Source: Thalassospira sp. (GTDB lineage: Bacteria; Pseudomonadota; Alphaproteobacteria; Rhodospirillales; Thalassospiraceae). From it: DNA of 35,332 nt. Positions 9,139 to 16,262 of the stretch are shown here, one piece after another. The stretch lies in contig NZ_PAQR01000014.1 of the NCBI RefSeq assembly GCF_002709775.1, forward strand, positions 4,834 to 40,165. Direction: 5' to 3'. How positions within the stretch are numbered: the stretch's first letter is position 1; the number at the start of each line of letters is the position of its first letter. The translations under genes and the position numbers were made by a program. A model generated the notes under the pieces. It did not search any database and was not told the DNA's origin. It saw only the letters and a program-made list of their open reading frames with translations.

Positions 9139-9720
9139 ATGAATGATAACCAAAAAACCGTCGATCTCGCCGAAAAATTGTGGACGCGCTTGCGTGGGCA
9201 GAAGCCTGATACCGGGCGGCACCCGCAAATCTGCGGCGATATCCCTATGTCTATAGGTCGGGATGGAACCTGGTTCTATCAAGGTGGCCCGATTGGTCGA
9301 ATCGAACTGGTGAAGCTTTTTTCTTCCGTACTGCAACGTGACGAGGAAGGCGGTCACTGGCTGGTGACCCCGGCTGAAATGGCCCGGATCGATGTCGAAG
9401 ACGTCGCCTTCATCGCAGTCGAGATGCAAAATGAAGGCGAAGGCAAAGATCAGAAAATCCGCTTTCGGACCAATATCGACCAGTGGGTAGAACTTGATCA
9501 GGACCATCCGCTACGCGTCGAACATGACCCGGAAACCGATGAACCATCACCCTATGTCGGGCTGGACCGCGGCCTTGAAGCGCGCCTGAACCGGGCGGTG
9601 TTTTATCAACTGGTCGAACTGGCCGAGGAAATAAGTGACCCTGATAACGGCATGATCCGTATTGGTGTGTATAGTCATGGCCAGTTCTTTGAGATCGGTC
9701 GTATGGAGGCCACCGAATGA
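9139..9720 (+). CDS. DUF1285 domain protein
   Basis: This 193-residue soluble protein matches DUF1285 over its length, with ICGDIPMSIGRDGTWFYQGG, PIGRIELVKLFSSVL, GGHWLVTPAE and a C-terminal YQLVELAE segment. The family is common in Alpha- and Gammaproteobacteria and has no assigned reaction. There is no signal peptide or membrane segment. The stop overlaps the start of the NUDIX gene by four bases (ATGA), and the pair probably share an mRNA with the next three genes. The ribosome site before the ATG at 9139 is weak. Confidence 0.88.
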   Translation: MNDNQKTVDLAEKLWTRLRGQKPDTGRHPQICGDIPMSIGRDGTWFYQGGPIGRIELVKLFSSVLQRDEEGGHWLVTPAEMARIDVEDVAFIAVEMQNEGEGKDQKIRFRTNIDQWVELDQDHPLRVEHDPETDEPSPYVGLDRGLEARLNRAVFYQLVELAEEISDPDNGMIRIGVYSHGQFFEIGRMEATE

Positions 9721-10361
9721 CACCCGATGACATCATTGCAGCCTTGCGCGCGCCAACCGGCGATGTTTTGCAGCGCCGTGGTGACCATGCTGTCGATTTT
9801 CCGGGCTCCAAATCCCGTGCGCGGGCCTTTGCCGATGGTGAACTGGTTTCGCGTCCGGCAGCCGTTCTTGTGCCGCTGGTTAAACGCGATGCCGGTTTGC
9901 ATGTGATCCTGACCCGGCGCACCGATCATCTAAGTGACCATGCCGGCCAGATCAGCTTCCCCGGCGGGCGGCAGGAAGAAATTGATGCCACCCTTGAAGA
10001 AACCGCCCTTCGTGAAACCGAAGAAGAAATTGGTCTCTCGCGCCGTCATATCGATCTGGTCGGGCGGATTGACGATTATTACACCGTGACGGGCTATCAG
10101 GTGACACCGGTGATTGGTCTGGTCACACCGCCATTTGATCTTAAGCCCGATGATCATGAAGTTGCCGAAGTCTTTGAAGTTCCGCTTAATTTCATTCTTG
10201 ATCCGCGGAACCAGAAACTGCAAACCGTGACGTTCGAAGGTGCACGGAGGCGTTATTTTGCGATTCCCTATCGCGAATATTACATCTGGGGGGCGACGGC
10301 CGGGATGCTGGTCAATTTCTCTGAAGTGATCCGGGCCAACGCGCCGTCACTGCAACCTTAA
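9717..10361 (+). CDS. CoA pyrophosphatase-type NUDIX hydrolase
   Basis: This 214-residue enzyme of the NudL/CoA diphosphatase type is predicted to split CoA or acyl-CoA into phosphopantetheine and 3',5'-ADP using Mg2+. The UPF0035/CoAse signature is clear at about 64-107: LTRRTDHLSDHAGQISFPGG, followed by the Nudix helix with RETEEEIGL (R99, E100, E103, E104). The segment GYQVTPVIG after the box is also typical. It is translationally coupled to the DUF1285 gene. The substrate is inferred from the CoAse signature and was not tested. Confidence 0.9.
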   Translation: MTPDDIIAALRAPTGDVLQRRGDHAVDFPGSKSRARAFADGELVSRPAAVLVPLVKRDAGLHVILTRRTDHLSDHAGQISFPGGRQEEIDATLEETALRETEEEIGLSRRHIDLVGRIDDYYTVTGYQVTPVIGLVTPPFDLKPDDHEVAEVFEVPLNFILDPRNQKLQTVTFEGARRRYFAIPYREYYIWGATAGMLVNFSEVIRANAPSLQP

Positions 10362-10396
10362 TCCGTTTAGTTCATCCGAATACTGGGACCTGCCTT

Positions 10397-10684
10397 ATGT
10401 TGCGACAAATCATCCAGATCGGCCTTCCCCTTATCCTGCCCTTTGTGATTTACGGGCTGTGGTTGAAGTGGGCGCGCGCCAAGGCCATCCGCGAAGGTCA
10501 CGACATCGTGCCGCCATGGAGCAAAGGCCCCTGGCTTTTGCTATTTGGTCTGGGCGTGGCATTGACCGCAGCAATCCTGATTTTCACCGCACTTGGGACT
10601 GGTGCGCCGCCCGATTCCATTTATCATGCGCCGGTATTGCGTGACGGCGTGGTCGAGCCGGGATATTTCGAACCCAAGGAATAG
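10397..10684 (+). CDS. DUF6111 small membrane protein
   Basis: This 95-residue protein has two membrane helices (about 6-25 and 46-68) separated by a basic loop KWARAKAIREG and a conserved VPPWSKGPW segment. The C-terminus (YHAPVLRDGVVEPGYFE) is probably periplasmic or extramembranous. The layout fits DUF6111, a small alphaproteobacterial family usually found just upstream of the CCA-adding enzyme gene, as here. Gaps of 35 bases before and 30 after fit an operon. Function unknown. Confidence 0.8.
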   Translation: MLRQIIQIGLPLILPFVIYGLWLKWARAKAIREGHDIVPPWSKGPWLLLFGLGVALTAAILIFTALGTGAPPDSIYHAPVLRDGVVEPGYFEPKE

Positions 10685-10714
10685 CCCCAGCCCAGCCACC
10701 GTCGGAACAGCCAA

Positions 10715-12070
10715 ATGACAGGTGGCGACAAAGCAGCGATGACAGCACTCGAAGTAACCGGCAGATTGCGGCCATACGGGATTATGGTCGCCGATGATAC
10801 CGCCCGCGTTTTTGATGCTATTGCGCAGCAAGGCGGATGCGCGCGCTTTGTCGGTGGTGTGGTGCGCGATGCGTTGCTTAAACGCGATCTGATTGATGTC
10901 GATATTGCTTGTGACCTTGCACCCGAGGCAACCCAGGCAGCACTGGAGAAGGCCGGCATTCGGGTGATCCCGACTGGCCTTAAACACGGTACGGTTACCG
11001 CGATTGCCGACGCTGGCGCTTATGAAATCACCACGCTTCGGGTTGATGTCCTGACCGATGGCCGCCATGCCGAGGTCGCCTTTACCGACAGTTGGCTTGA
11101 AGATGCCAAACGTCGCGATTTCACCTTCAACGCCATTTATTGCGATCTGGATGGTACGATCTATGATCCGTTCGATGGCGAAACCGATCTGCGCGACGGG
11201 CATGTGCGCTTTATCGGGGTCGCTGAAAACCGCATTGCTGAAGATTTCCTGCGTATCTTGCGGTTCTTCCGGTTTCAGGCATGGTTTGGCCGCCCGCCGA
11301 TTGACCCGATCGGGGCGGAGGCCTGCCGCAAGGCGGTCAACGGTCTTCACGATATCTCGGCCGAGCGTGTCCGAGACGAGATTTTCAAGCTGCTGCGCTC
11401 ACCCAGTCCGGCAGGCACGATCAATGACATGATCGGCTTTGGTATTTTGCCCGCCATCTTGCCGGCGCTGACGCACACCGATTGCCTGCGCATCATGCAG
11501 TGGCTTGATAGCCCCGCCCTTGCCGATCCCACCATCCGGCCCGATCCGCTCCGCCGTCTGGCTGCCCTGTTTGCGCCCGAAGGCGATAAACGCAAAAGCG
11601 ATGATCAGGAAGACAATCTGGCCGCAGCCGAACGTTTTGCACGGGGCTTGCGCCTTTCGAACGAAGAAACCGACCGGTTTGCCGAAATGGTTGCCCATGC
11701 GCCGTTGATTGACCCGAAATTGCCGCCAGAAACCGTGCGCCGTGATTTGTATCGCATGGGGCCGGTGGCGTTTCGGGATGCAGTGCTTCTGGCATGGAGT
11801 ACGCGTGGGGCGGTGCCGCCACGCTGCTCGCGCGCTGAAAATGACGAATGGAAAGCCCTGCTTGAAGCGGCGGCAAATTGGCAGCCGGTCAAATTGCCGA
11901 TACAAGGGCGCGATATCCTGAAAGCCAGTCTTGCCCCGGCAGGCCCGCGTGTCGGCGTGCTTTTAAAACAGGCCGAAGAATACTGGCTGGAACGGGATTT
12001 CAAACCCGGCCGCGATGAATTGATGGAATATCTTGCTCGCCAGAATACGGCCGGTGAGGAGGAGAAGTAA
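10715..12070 (+). CDS. cca: CCA tRNA nucleotidyltransferase
   Basis: This class II nucleotidyltransferase builds or repairs the 3' CCA end of tRNAs from CTP and ATP. The catalytic head is intact: FVGGVVRDALL (G47, G48, R51, D52) followed by the metal-binding pair in LIDVDIA (D61, D63). Further family segments are GTVTAI, the RRDFTFNAI motif B and ENRIAEDFLRILRFFRF. The remaining helical body to 451 residues is the tRNA-binding neck and tail, a usual alphaproteobacterial length. A second ATG at 10739 could also be the start; the first has GGAA about seven bases upstream. The last base of the stop is shared with the next start codon. Confidence 0.95.
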   Translation: MTGGDKAAMTALEVTGRLRPYGIMVADDTARVFDAIAQQGGCARFVGGVVRDALLKRDLIDVDIACDLAPEATQAALEKAGIRVIPTGLKHGTVTAIADAGAYEITTLRVDVLTDGRHAEVAFTDSWLEDAKRRDFTFNAIYCDLDGTIYDPFDGETDLRDGHVRFIGVAENRIAEDFLRILRFFRFQAWFGRPPIDPIGAEACRKAVNGLHDISAERVRDEIFKLLRSPSPAGTINDMIGFGILPAILPALTHTDCLRIMQWLDSPALADPTIRPDPLRRLAALFAPEGDKRKSDDQEDNLAAAERFARGLRLSNEETDRFAEMVAHAPLIDPKLPPETVRRDLYRMGPVAFRDAVLLAWSTRGAVPPRCSRAENDEWKALLEAAANWQPVKLPIQGRDILKASLAPAGPRVGVLLKQAEEYWLERDFKPGRDELMEYLARQNTAGEEEK

Positions 12071-12729
12071 TGACGACAGGCGCAATTGGACATCGGATTT
12101 GCTGTTTTGGTGACAGCCTGGTCAATGGTGTTCGCGACGGGGGAAAGGGCGGCTGGCCCATGCGTCTGGGACGGCGTTTGTTCGATGAAGCCGGGCGTGA
12201 AGTCACGATCTATAACCTTGGCATCCGCGCTGAAACCTCCGACGGCCTCAAGGCCCGCTGGGAGTTCGAAGCCAAGTTACGCATGGTCGAAGAATTCCCG
12301 ACGGTTCTGATCTTCAGTTTCGGGGTGAATGACGCCAACCACGCAGAAGACCGCGGCGAGGAAACGACCATGCGGGTATCGCCAGCCAAGTCGGCTGCCA
12401 ATGCCGCTGAGATCATCGGGGCGGCATCCAAACTGGCACCGACACTTTGGATCGGGCCGCAGGCGGTGATTGATGGCAGCAAATCGAGCCAGGAAATCAA
12501 CCAGCGGCTTGAGGGGTTAAATCAGATCTATCTCGAAACCGCGCGCGGGTTTGATGTGCCTTACCTTGATCTGTTTGCCACCACCCTAGACGATGATACA
12601 TGGCAGCGGGCCTTGCGGCGCGGCGATGGGTATCACCCCGACAAGCACGGCTATGACCGGCTGGCCGATTTGATCTGGGAATGGGGTGCTGTGCAAAAGA
12701 CCATCGGTCTTTCGCCATCAGGCGACTGA
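12070..12729 (+). CDS. SGNH/GDSL-family hydrolase
   Basis: This 219-residue SGNH-fold esterase is probably cytosolic, since no signal peptide is seen. The catalytic blocks are present: CCFGDSLVNG with Ser16, NLGIRAETS with the oxyanion glycine, FSFGVNDANH with Asn87, and GDGYHPDKHGY with the Asp186/His189 pair. A very strong ribosome site (GGAGGAG) sits inside the end of the CCA gene five bases before the ATG, and the two genes overlap by one base. Members include esterases, thioesterases and lysophospholipases; the substrate here cannot be chosen from sequence. Confidence 0.9.
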   Translation: MTTGAIGHRICCFGDSLVNGVRDGGKGGWPMRLGRRLFDEAGREVTIYNLGIRAETSDGLKARWEFEAKLRMVEEFPTVLIFSFGVNDANHAEDRGEETTMRVSPAKSAANAAEIIGAASKLAPTLWIGPQAVIDGSKSSQEINQRLEGLNQIYLETARGFDVPYLDLFATTLDDDTWQRALRRGDGYHPDKHGYDRLADLIWEWGAVQKTIGLSPSGD

Positions 12730-12744
12730 CGCGCGGCTAAGCGA

Positions 12745-13098
12745 TCAGGTCAGAATGTCGAAATACTGGCCGCGGCCACCGGCACTGGCGGCCTGATTGT
12801 TCGCTGAATTGCCCGACGCGTTATAGGTCGGGGATGCGAACTTTTCGATATATTGATCAGATTGCGTCTTCTGTTCGCCGTCTTTTAGAAACTGTCGCTG
12901 TTCGTTGCGGTCCCGTTGATAGGACTGAACGGCGCGTTCGATTTCCTGATCGGATGTCAGGACTGTGGCACGTGTCCCGTCAATAATCCGGCTTTGTTCG
13001 GCAAAGCGTTGCTCATCGCCGCGTTGTTGCGCGATCGGGCTTGCCTGACGGACGGGATTTGACGGCGAAAGATCAGAAAAAGGCGCGATACTTACCAT
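12745..13098 (-). CDS. Small hydrophilic protein of unknown function
   Basis: This 117-residue open frame starts at an ATG and has composition unlike a random shadow. It is rich in Gln, Arg and Ser, has a central predicted helix (TSDQEIERAVQSYQRDRNEQ), and ends in a Gly-rich stretch followed by GRGQYFDILT. There is no signal peptide, membrane segment or known motif. It converges on the SGNH gene with a 15-base gap and lies downstream of the EAL-CBS-GGDDF gene on the same strand. The ribosome site is weak. I do not recognise a family. Confidence 0.55.
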   Translation of the reverse strand: MVSIAPFSDLSPSNPVRQASPIAQQRGDEQRFAEQSRIIDGTRATVLTSDQEIERAVQSYQRDRNEQRQFLKDGEQKTQSDQYIEKFASPTYNASGNSANNQAASAGGRGQYFDILT

Positions 13099-13188
13099 TG
13101 ACGGAACTGCTCGTTTGAACCGATTGGTGTTTTTAATTCGGGCGGAATATTACTCAGAGTGACTCGGATTTGAAGCCCTAATTTGCCC

Positions 13189-13202
13189 TTTATCGCGATA
13201 AA
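13189..13202. promoter_or_regulatory. Perfect 14-bp palindrome
   Basis: TTTATCGCGATAAA is a perfect palindrome in the 128-base gap between the start of the small orphan gene (13098) and the end of the EAL-CBS-GGDDF gene (13227). Position and symmetry suggest a dimeric regulator site for the orphan gene. No regulator could be assigned. Confidence 0.3.
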
Positions 13203-13219
13203 AATAACAAGTCTTTGAA

Positions 13220-13243
13220 AACCAAATTAAAGTAATTTTGGTT
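13220..13243 (-). terminator. Possible weak intrinsic terminator of the EAL-CBS-GGDDF gene
   Basis: On the minus strand AACCAAA pairs with TTTGGTT across a short AT-rich middle, and further T residues follow. The hairpin overlaps the stop codon at 13227-13229. The stem is AT-rich and therefore weak. Confidence 0.35.
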
Positions 13244-15089
13244 CACTGGCATCGTTGCTGTCCGGGTCGTAAATTCCGGTCGCGAATCGGCCCTGGCTGG
13301 TCTTGGCAAGCGCCTTGAGTTTCGCTGCTTCGACCGAAATATGATCAAGGGTGATGTCGGTGCGTTCGGCCGGAATCCGGATCATTGCGGCACTGACACT
13401 CATCAGATCAAACCGCGCCTGTTTGCCGTCACGCCCCTTGCCGGTCAGGTATCCGCTTTCGCGGGTGTCCGGGTCATAAAAACTTTTGATCTGGGCATCA
13501 AACATTGCCTGCACGCGTTGAACCGCCGCGACCGCTTCTTCGAAATCAATCGACTGGACATAGGCAAAGAAATCATCGCCGCCGATATGGCCGACAAACC
13601 AGTCATTCTGGCTCAACACCTTGCCGAGGATATCCTTGAACAACAGGATCGCGCGATCCCCCTGGCGGAAGCCGTATCGGTCATTGAACGGTTTGAAATT
13701 GTCGAAATCGAAATAAACGGCAAAGCGGCGACGCCTTGGCTCGGCAAGGGCACGTGCGGCATAGCGATAAATCGCACTGTTGCCGGGCAGTCGGGTCAGC
13801 GGGTTTTCATCGCGCGCGTTTAGCGTATTGCGCTCATTGACCGCCCGCAAAAGCGCACTTTGATCGAGCACGCCAAGGTACAGGCCGTTCTCGGTCAGGA
13901 TCACGCCATCAAGGGCTTCGGTGGCGACAAAGGTTTCAAGAAGCTCCGACAGGCTGGTGCGAATATCGGCAATCGGACAGCGGCGCAGGAAGCGTTTGAT
14001 ATTCGCCCGGTTGGCCGGGTTTTGCAGCAACTCGCGGCCAAAGGGCGTGTAGATGAACGCCTTGAATTCGGAATCGCGGACAATGCCCAATGGCTCACCA
14101 TCCTGATTGACCACCGGCACAAGTGAGATATCCGGGTTCTGCTGGAAATAGCTCAGGATATCGACCGGGTTGATATCAATCGGAAGGGCGGGGGTTTCGA
14201 GCAAATAGGATCTGACAACGTCATCATCGCGGTCTGACTGGCGGCGTGAATCTGCAGCGATATCAGCAGTGCTTGAAACGATATCGGTTTGCTCGGGGAT
14301 CTCAAGCGCCGGGCGCGCTATGAAAAAGCCCTGCACCAGATCACAGCCCAGACGACGACAGCACAGGAATTCTTCGCGGGTTTCGACACCTTCGGCGACG
14401 ACCTGGGCGGCGATCATGTGCGCGAATGCTGTGATTTGGGTAACAAACAATTCCTTGCGACGGTCACGGTCGATGCCATCGATAAAGAACCGGTCGATTT
14501 TGATGATGTCGGGTTCGCATTCATAAAGTGCGCGCAGCTGGGCAAAGCCGCTGCCGTAGTCATCAATCGCGATCTTGAAGCCCTGACTGCGATAGCGCAC
14601 CAGAATGTCTTTGAGGTATCCGGCATTGCTGATGTCGTGGCGTTCGGAAATCTCAAGGAAGATGGTGTCGCGTTCCAGTCCGGCTTCACTCAGCAGGGCG
14701 GCGGTCTGGCCGGGTTGGTAATCCTCGGTCTTCACAACGCGATTGTCGAAATTGTAAAACAGCTTGAGCCGTTTGGCACCTGGGAAGCGTGCAAATTTCT
14801 CGATCGCCTTGGCACGCAGCATCATGTCAACACTATGCAGGTTGCCAGTATCCCACGCGGTATCAAACAGGGCCTGAATGGATGTGAAACCGGCTTCTTC
14901 CCAGCGGCGCAAAAGCGCCTCATAGCCGAAAACATGACCTGTATGCGGGCTGACAATGGGTTGAAATGCGAAGTCGACTTTTTCGACGACCTGCTGCCAG
15001 TTACGGAGCATGACCGGATGGGTCATGGGTCGATCCGATATCCACTGTTCATCTGCATCAGACGTCAAATGCAGTACCCCGATCTTCAA
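13227..15089 (-). CDS. EAL-CBS-GGDEF (degenerate GGDDF) cyclic-di-GMP protein
   Basis: This 620-residue soluble protein has an unusual domain order. Residues about 35-265 form an EAL phosphodiesterase domain with its metal and catalytic residues visible: YEALLR (E57), LEISE, IDDYGSG (D176, D177), KIDR, VAEGVE (E233) and VQGFFIARP. Two CBS-like repeats (about 305-430) follow, with SLVPVVNQDGEPLGIV and GVILTENGLYLGVL. Residues about 440-610 are a GGDEF-fold domain whose signature reads HIGGDDFF (503-506 GGDD), and an RxxD inhibitory site is absent. Likely roles are c-di-GMP breakdown by EAL, with CBS and GGDDF sensing nucleotides. The listed start is a TTG; an ATG at 15026 (before THPVMLRNW) is an alternative that leaves the domains whole. 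Confidence 0.85.
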   Translation of the reverse strand: MKIGVLHLTSDADEQWISDRPMTHPVMLRNWQQVVEKVDFAFQPIVSPHTGHVFGYEALLRRWEEAGFTSIQALFDTAWDTGNLHSVDMMLRAKAIEKFARFPGAKRLKLFYNFDNRVVKTEDYQPGQTAALLSEAGLERDTIFLEISERHDISNAGYLKDILVRYRSQGFKIAIDDYGSGFAQLRALYECEPDIIKIDRFFIDGIDRDRRKELFVTQITAFAHMIAAQVVAEGVETREEFLCCRRLGCDLVQGFFIARPALEIPEQTDIVSSTADIAADSRRQSDRDDDVVRSYLLETPALPIDINPVDILSYFQQNPDISLVPVVNQDGEPLGIVRDSEFKAFIYTPFGRELLQNPANRANIKRFLRRCPIADIRTSLSELLETFVATEALDGVILTENGLYLGVLDQSALLRAVNERNTLNARDENPLTRLPGNSAIYRYAARALAEPRRRRFAVYFDFDNFKPFNDRYGFRQGDRAILLFKDILGKVLSQNDWFVGHIGGDDFFAYVQSIDFEEAVAAVQRVQAMFDAQIKSFYDPDTRESGYLTGKGRDGKQARFDLMSVSAAMIRIPAERTDITLDHISVEAAKLKALAKTSQGRFATGIYDPDSNDASEPKLL

Positions 15090-15102
15090 AATGTCGCGCT
15101 TT

Positions 15103-15134
15103 CCCGGAAGTTAGAAAGATTAGAAGTTTCCGGG
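15103..15134. promoter_or_regulatory. Inverted repeat over the ribosome-binding region of the EAL gene
   Basis: CCCGGAA (15103-15109) pairs with TTCCGGG (15128-15134) around an A/G-rich loop containing TTAGAA twice. In the minus-strand mRNA the proximal arm overlaps GGGAA, the only purine-rich ribosome-site candidate before the TTG at 15089. It could be an operator or a stem masking that site. Confidence 0.3.
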
Positions 15135-15285
15135 TTTGCTGTTATCCCAGATATGACAACAAGTTCGTGACAGTGGGGTTACGAATATGTGACATCCGCA
15201 GAAAACATCTGCTTTTCTGTCAAAAAACGGCAGCGTTGCTATACAAAGGGGTTAGACAAATCGACCGCGTTAATACCGCCTTGGC

Positions 15286-16236
15286 CTAGCCGATGGCGCG
15301 ACTGGCCAGCGGATGATGCTCCTGAACCAGTCCGCGCAGGCGTGACTCGAGAACATGGGTATAAATCTGCGTGGTCGAGATGTCCGAATGGCCCAGCATC
15401 TTTTGCAGGGACCGCAAATCAGCCCCGTTGGCCAGAAGGTGGCTGGCAAAGGAATGGCGCAGGACGTGTGGCGAAACCTTTGACGGTGGTACCCCGGCCT
15501 CGATCGCCAGATCCTTGATCATTTTCAAGAACATCTGACGTGTGAGATGCCCGGTTTTCCCGCGTGACGGGAAAAGGTATGAGGATTGACCGGGGCGATC
15601 CGCATGGCCATCCGATTTGTCTGATGGAATGAAGGCATCGCGCACTTCAAGGTAATCACGCAGCGCATCGCGGGCCGGATCAGAAAGCGGCACCAGCCGT
15701 TCCTTGCTGCCCTTACCGCGCACAATCAGCATCTGCGGATCACGGGCGGCGGCCGCAAAGGGCAGCTCGACCAGTTCGGACACACGCATGCCGGTGGCGT
15801 ACATCAGCTCCACCATCGCAAGCAGGCGCTTGCCTTTGATGCCGGGATGATTGGTGGCGGCAACGATCAGCCGGTCAATTTCCTCAATCGACAGGAATTT
15901 GGGCAGGGTCTGACCCTGTTGCGGACTATCGATATTCGATGACGGATCATCATTGCGATAGCCATCGGAATACAGAAACTTGTGAAACTGCCGCAAGGCC
16001 GACAAACGCCGCGCCTGTGTACGAGGGGCAAGGCCGGCGGCACCCAGTTCCGCCATATAGCGTCTGACATCCGCATCACTTGCCGATGCCGGATCGGTTT
16101 TCGCCGCCGTCAGCGAGGATGCATAATCTTCAAGATCACGGCGATAGGCATCAAGCGTATGCACACTGGCCCCGCGTTCAGCCGCCATCATTTCCAGAAA
16201 GGCCGATATCAGCGAGTTTGTCAGTGCCTTGGCCAT
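15286..16236 (-). CDS. xerD: Site-specific tyrosine recombinase XerD
   Basis: This 316-residue recombinase resolves chromosome dimers at dif together with XerC, normally under FtsK control at the septum. The N-terminal SAM-like DNA-binding domain (about 5-95) contains SVHTLDAYRRDLEDY. The catalytic set is complete: R151 (ATGMRVSEL), K175 (GKGSKER), H257 and R260 (SPHVLRHSFASHLL), H283 (LGHSDISTTQ) and Y292 (IYTHV). Length and spacing match XerD closely, and its place close to aroK-aroB is frequent in Alphaproteobacteria, which favours XerD over XerC. It begins 26 bases after the 685-residue gene and may be co-transcribed. No dif-like site was recognised in the window. Confidence 0.93.
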   Translation of the reverse strand: MAKALTNSLISAFLEMMAAERGASVHTLDAYRRDLEDYASSLTAAKTDPASASDADVRRYMAELGAAGLAPRTQARRLSALRQFHKFLYSDGYRNDDPSSNIDSPQQGQTLPKFLSIEEIDRLIVAATNHPGIKGKRLLAMVELMYATGMRVSELVELPFAAAARDPQMLIVRGKGSKERLVPLSDPARDALRDYLEVRDAFIPSDKSDGHADRPGQSSYLFPSRGKTGHLTRQMFLKMIKDLAIEAGVPPSKVSPHVLRHSFASHLLANGADLRSLQKMLGHSDISTTQIYTHVLESRLRGLVQEHHPLASRAIG

Positions 16237-16262
16237 GGCCGGTCCTGCCGTGATTAAAGGAC

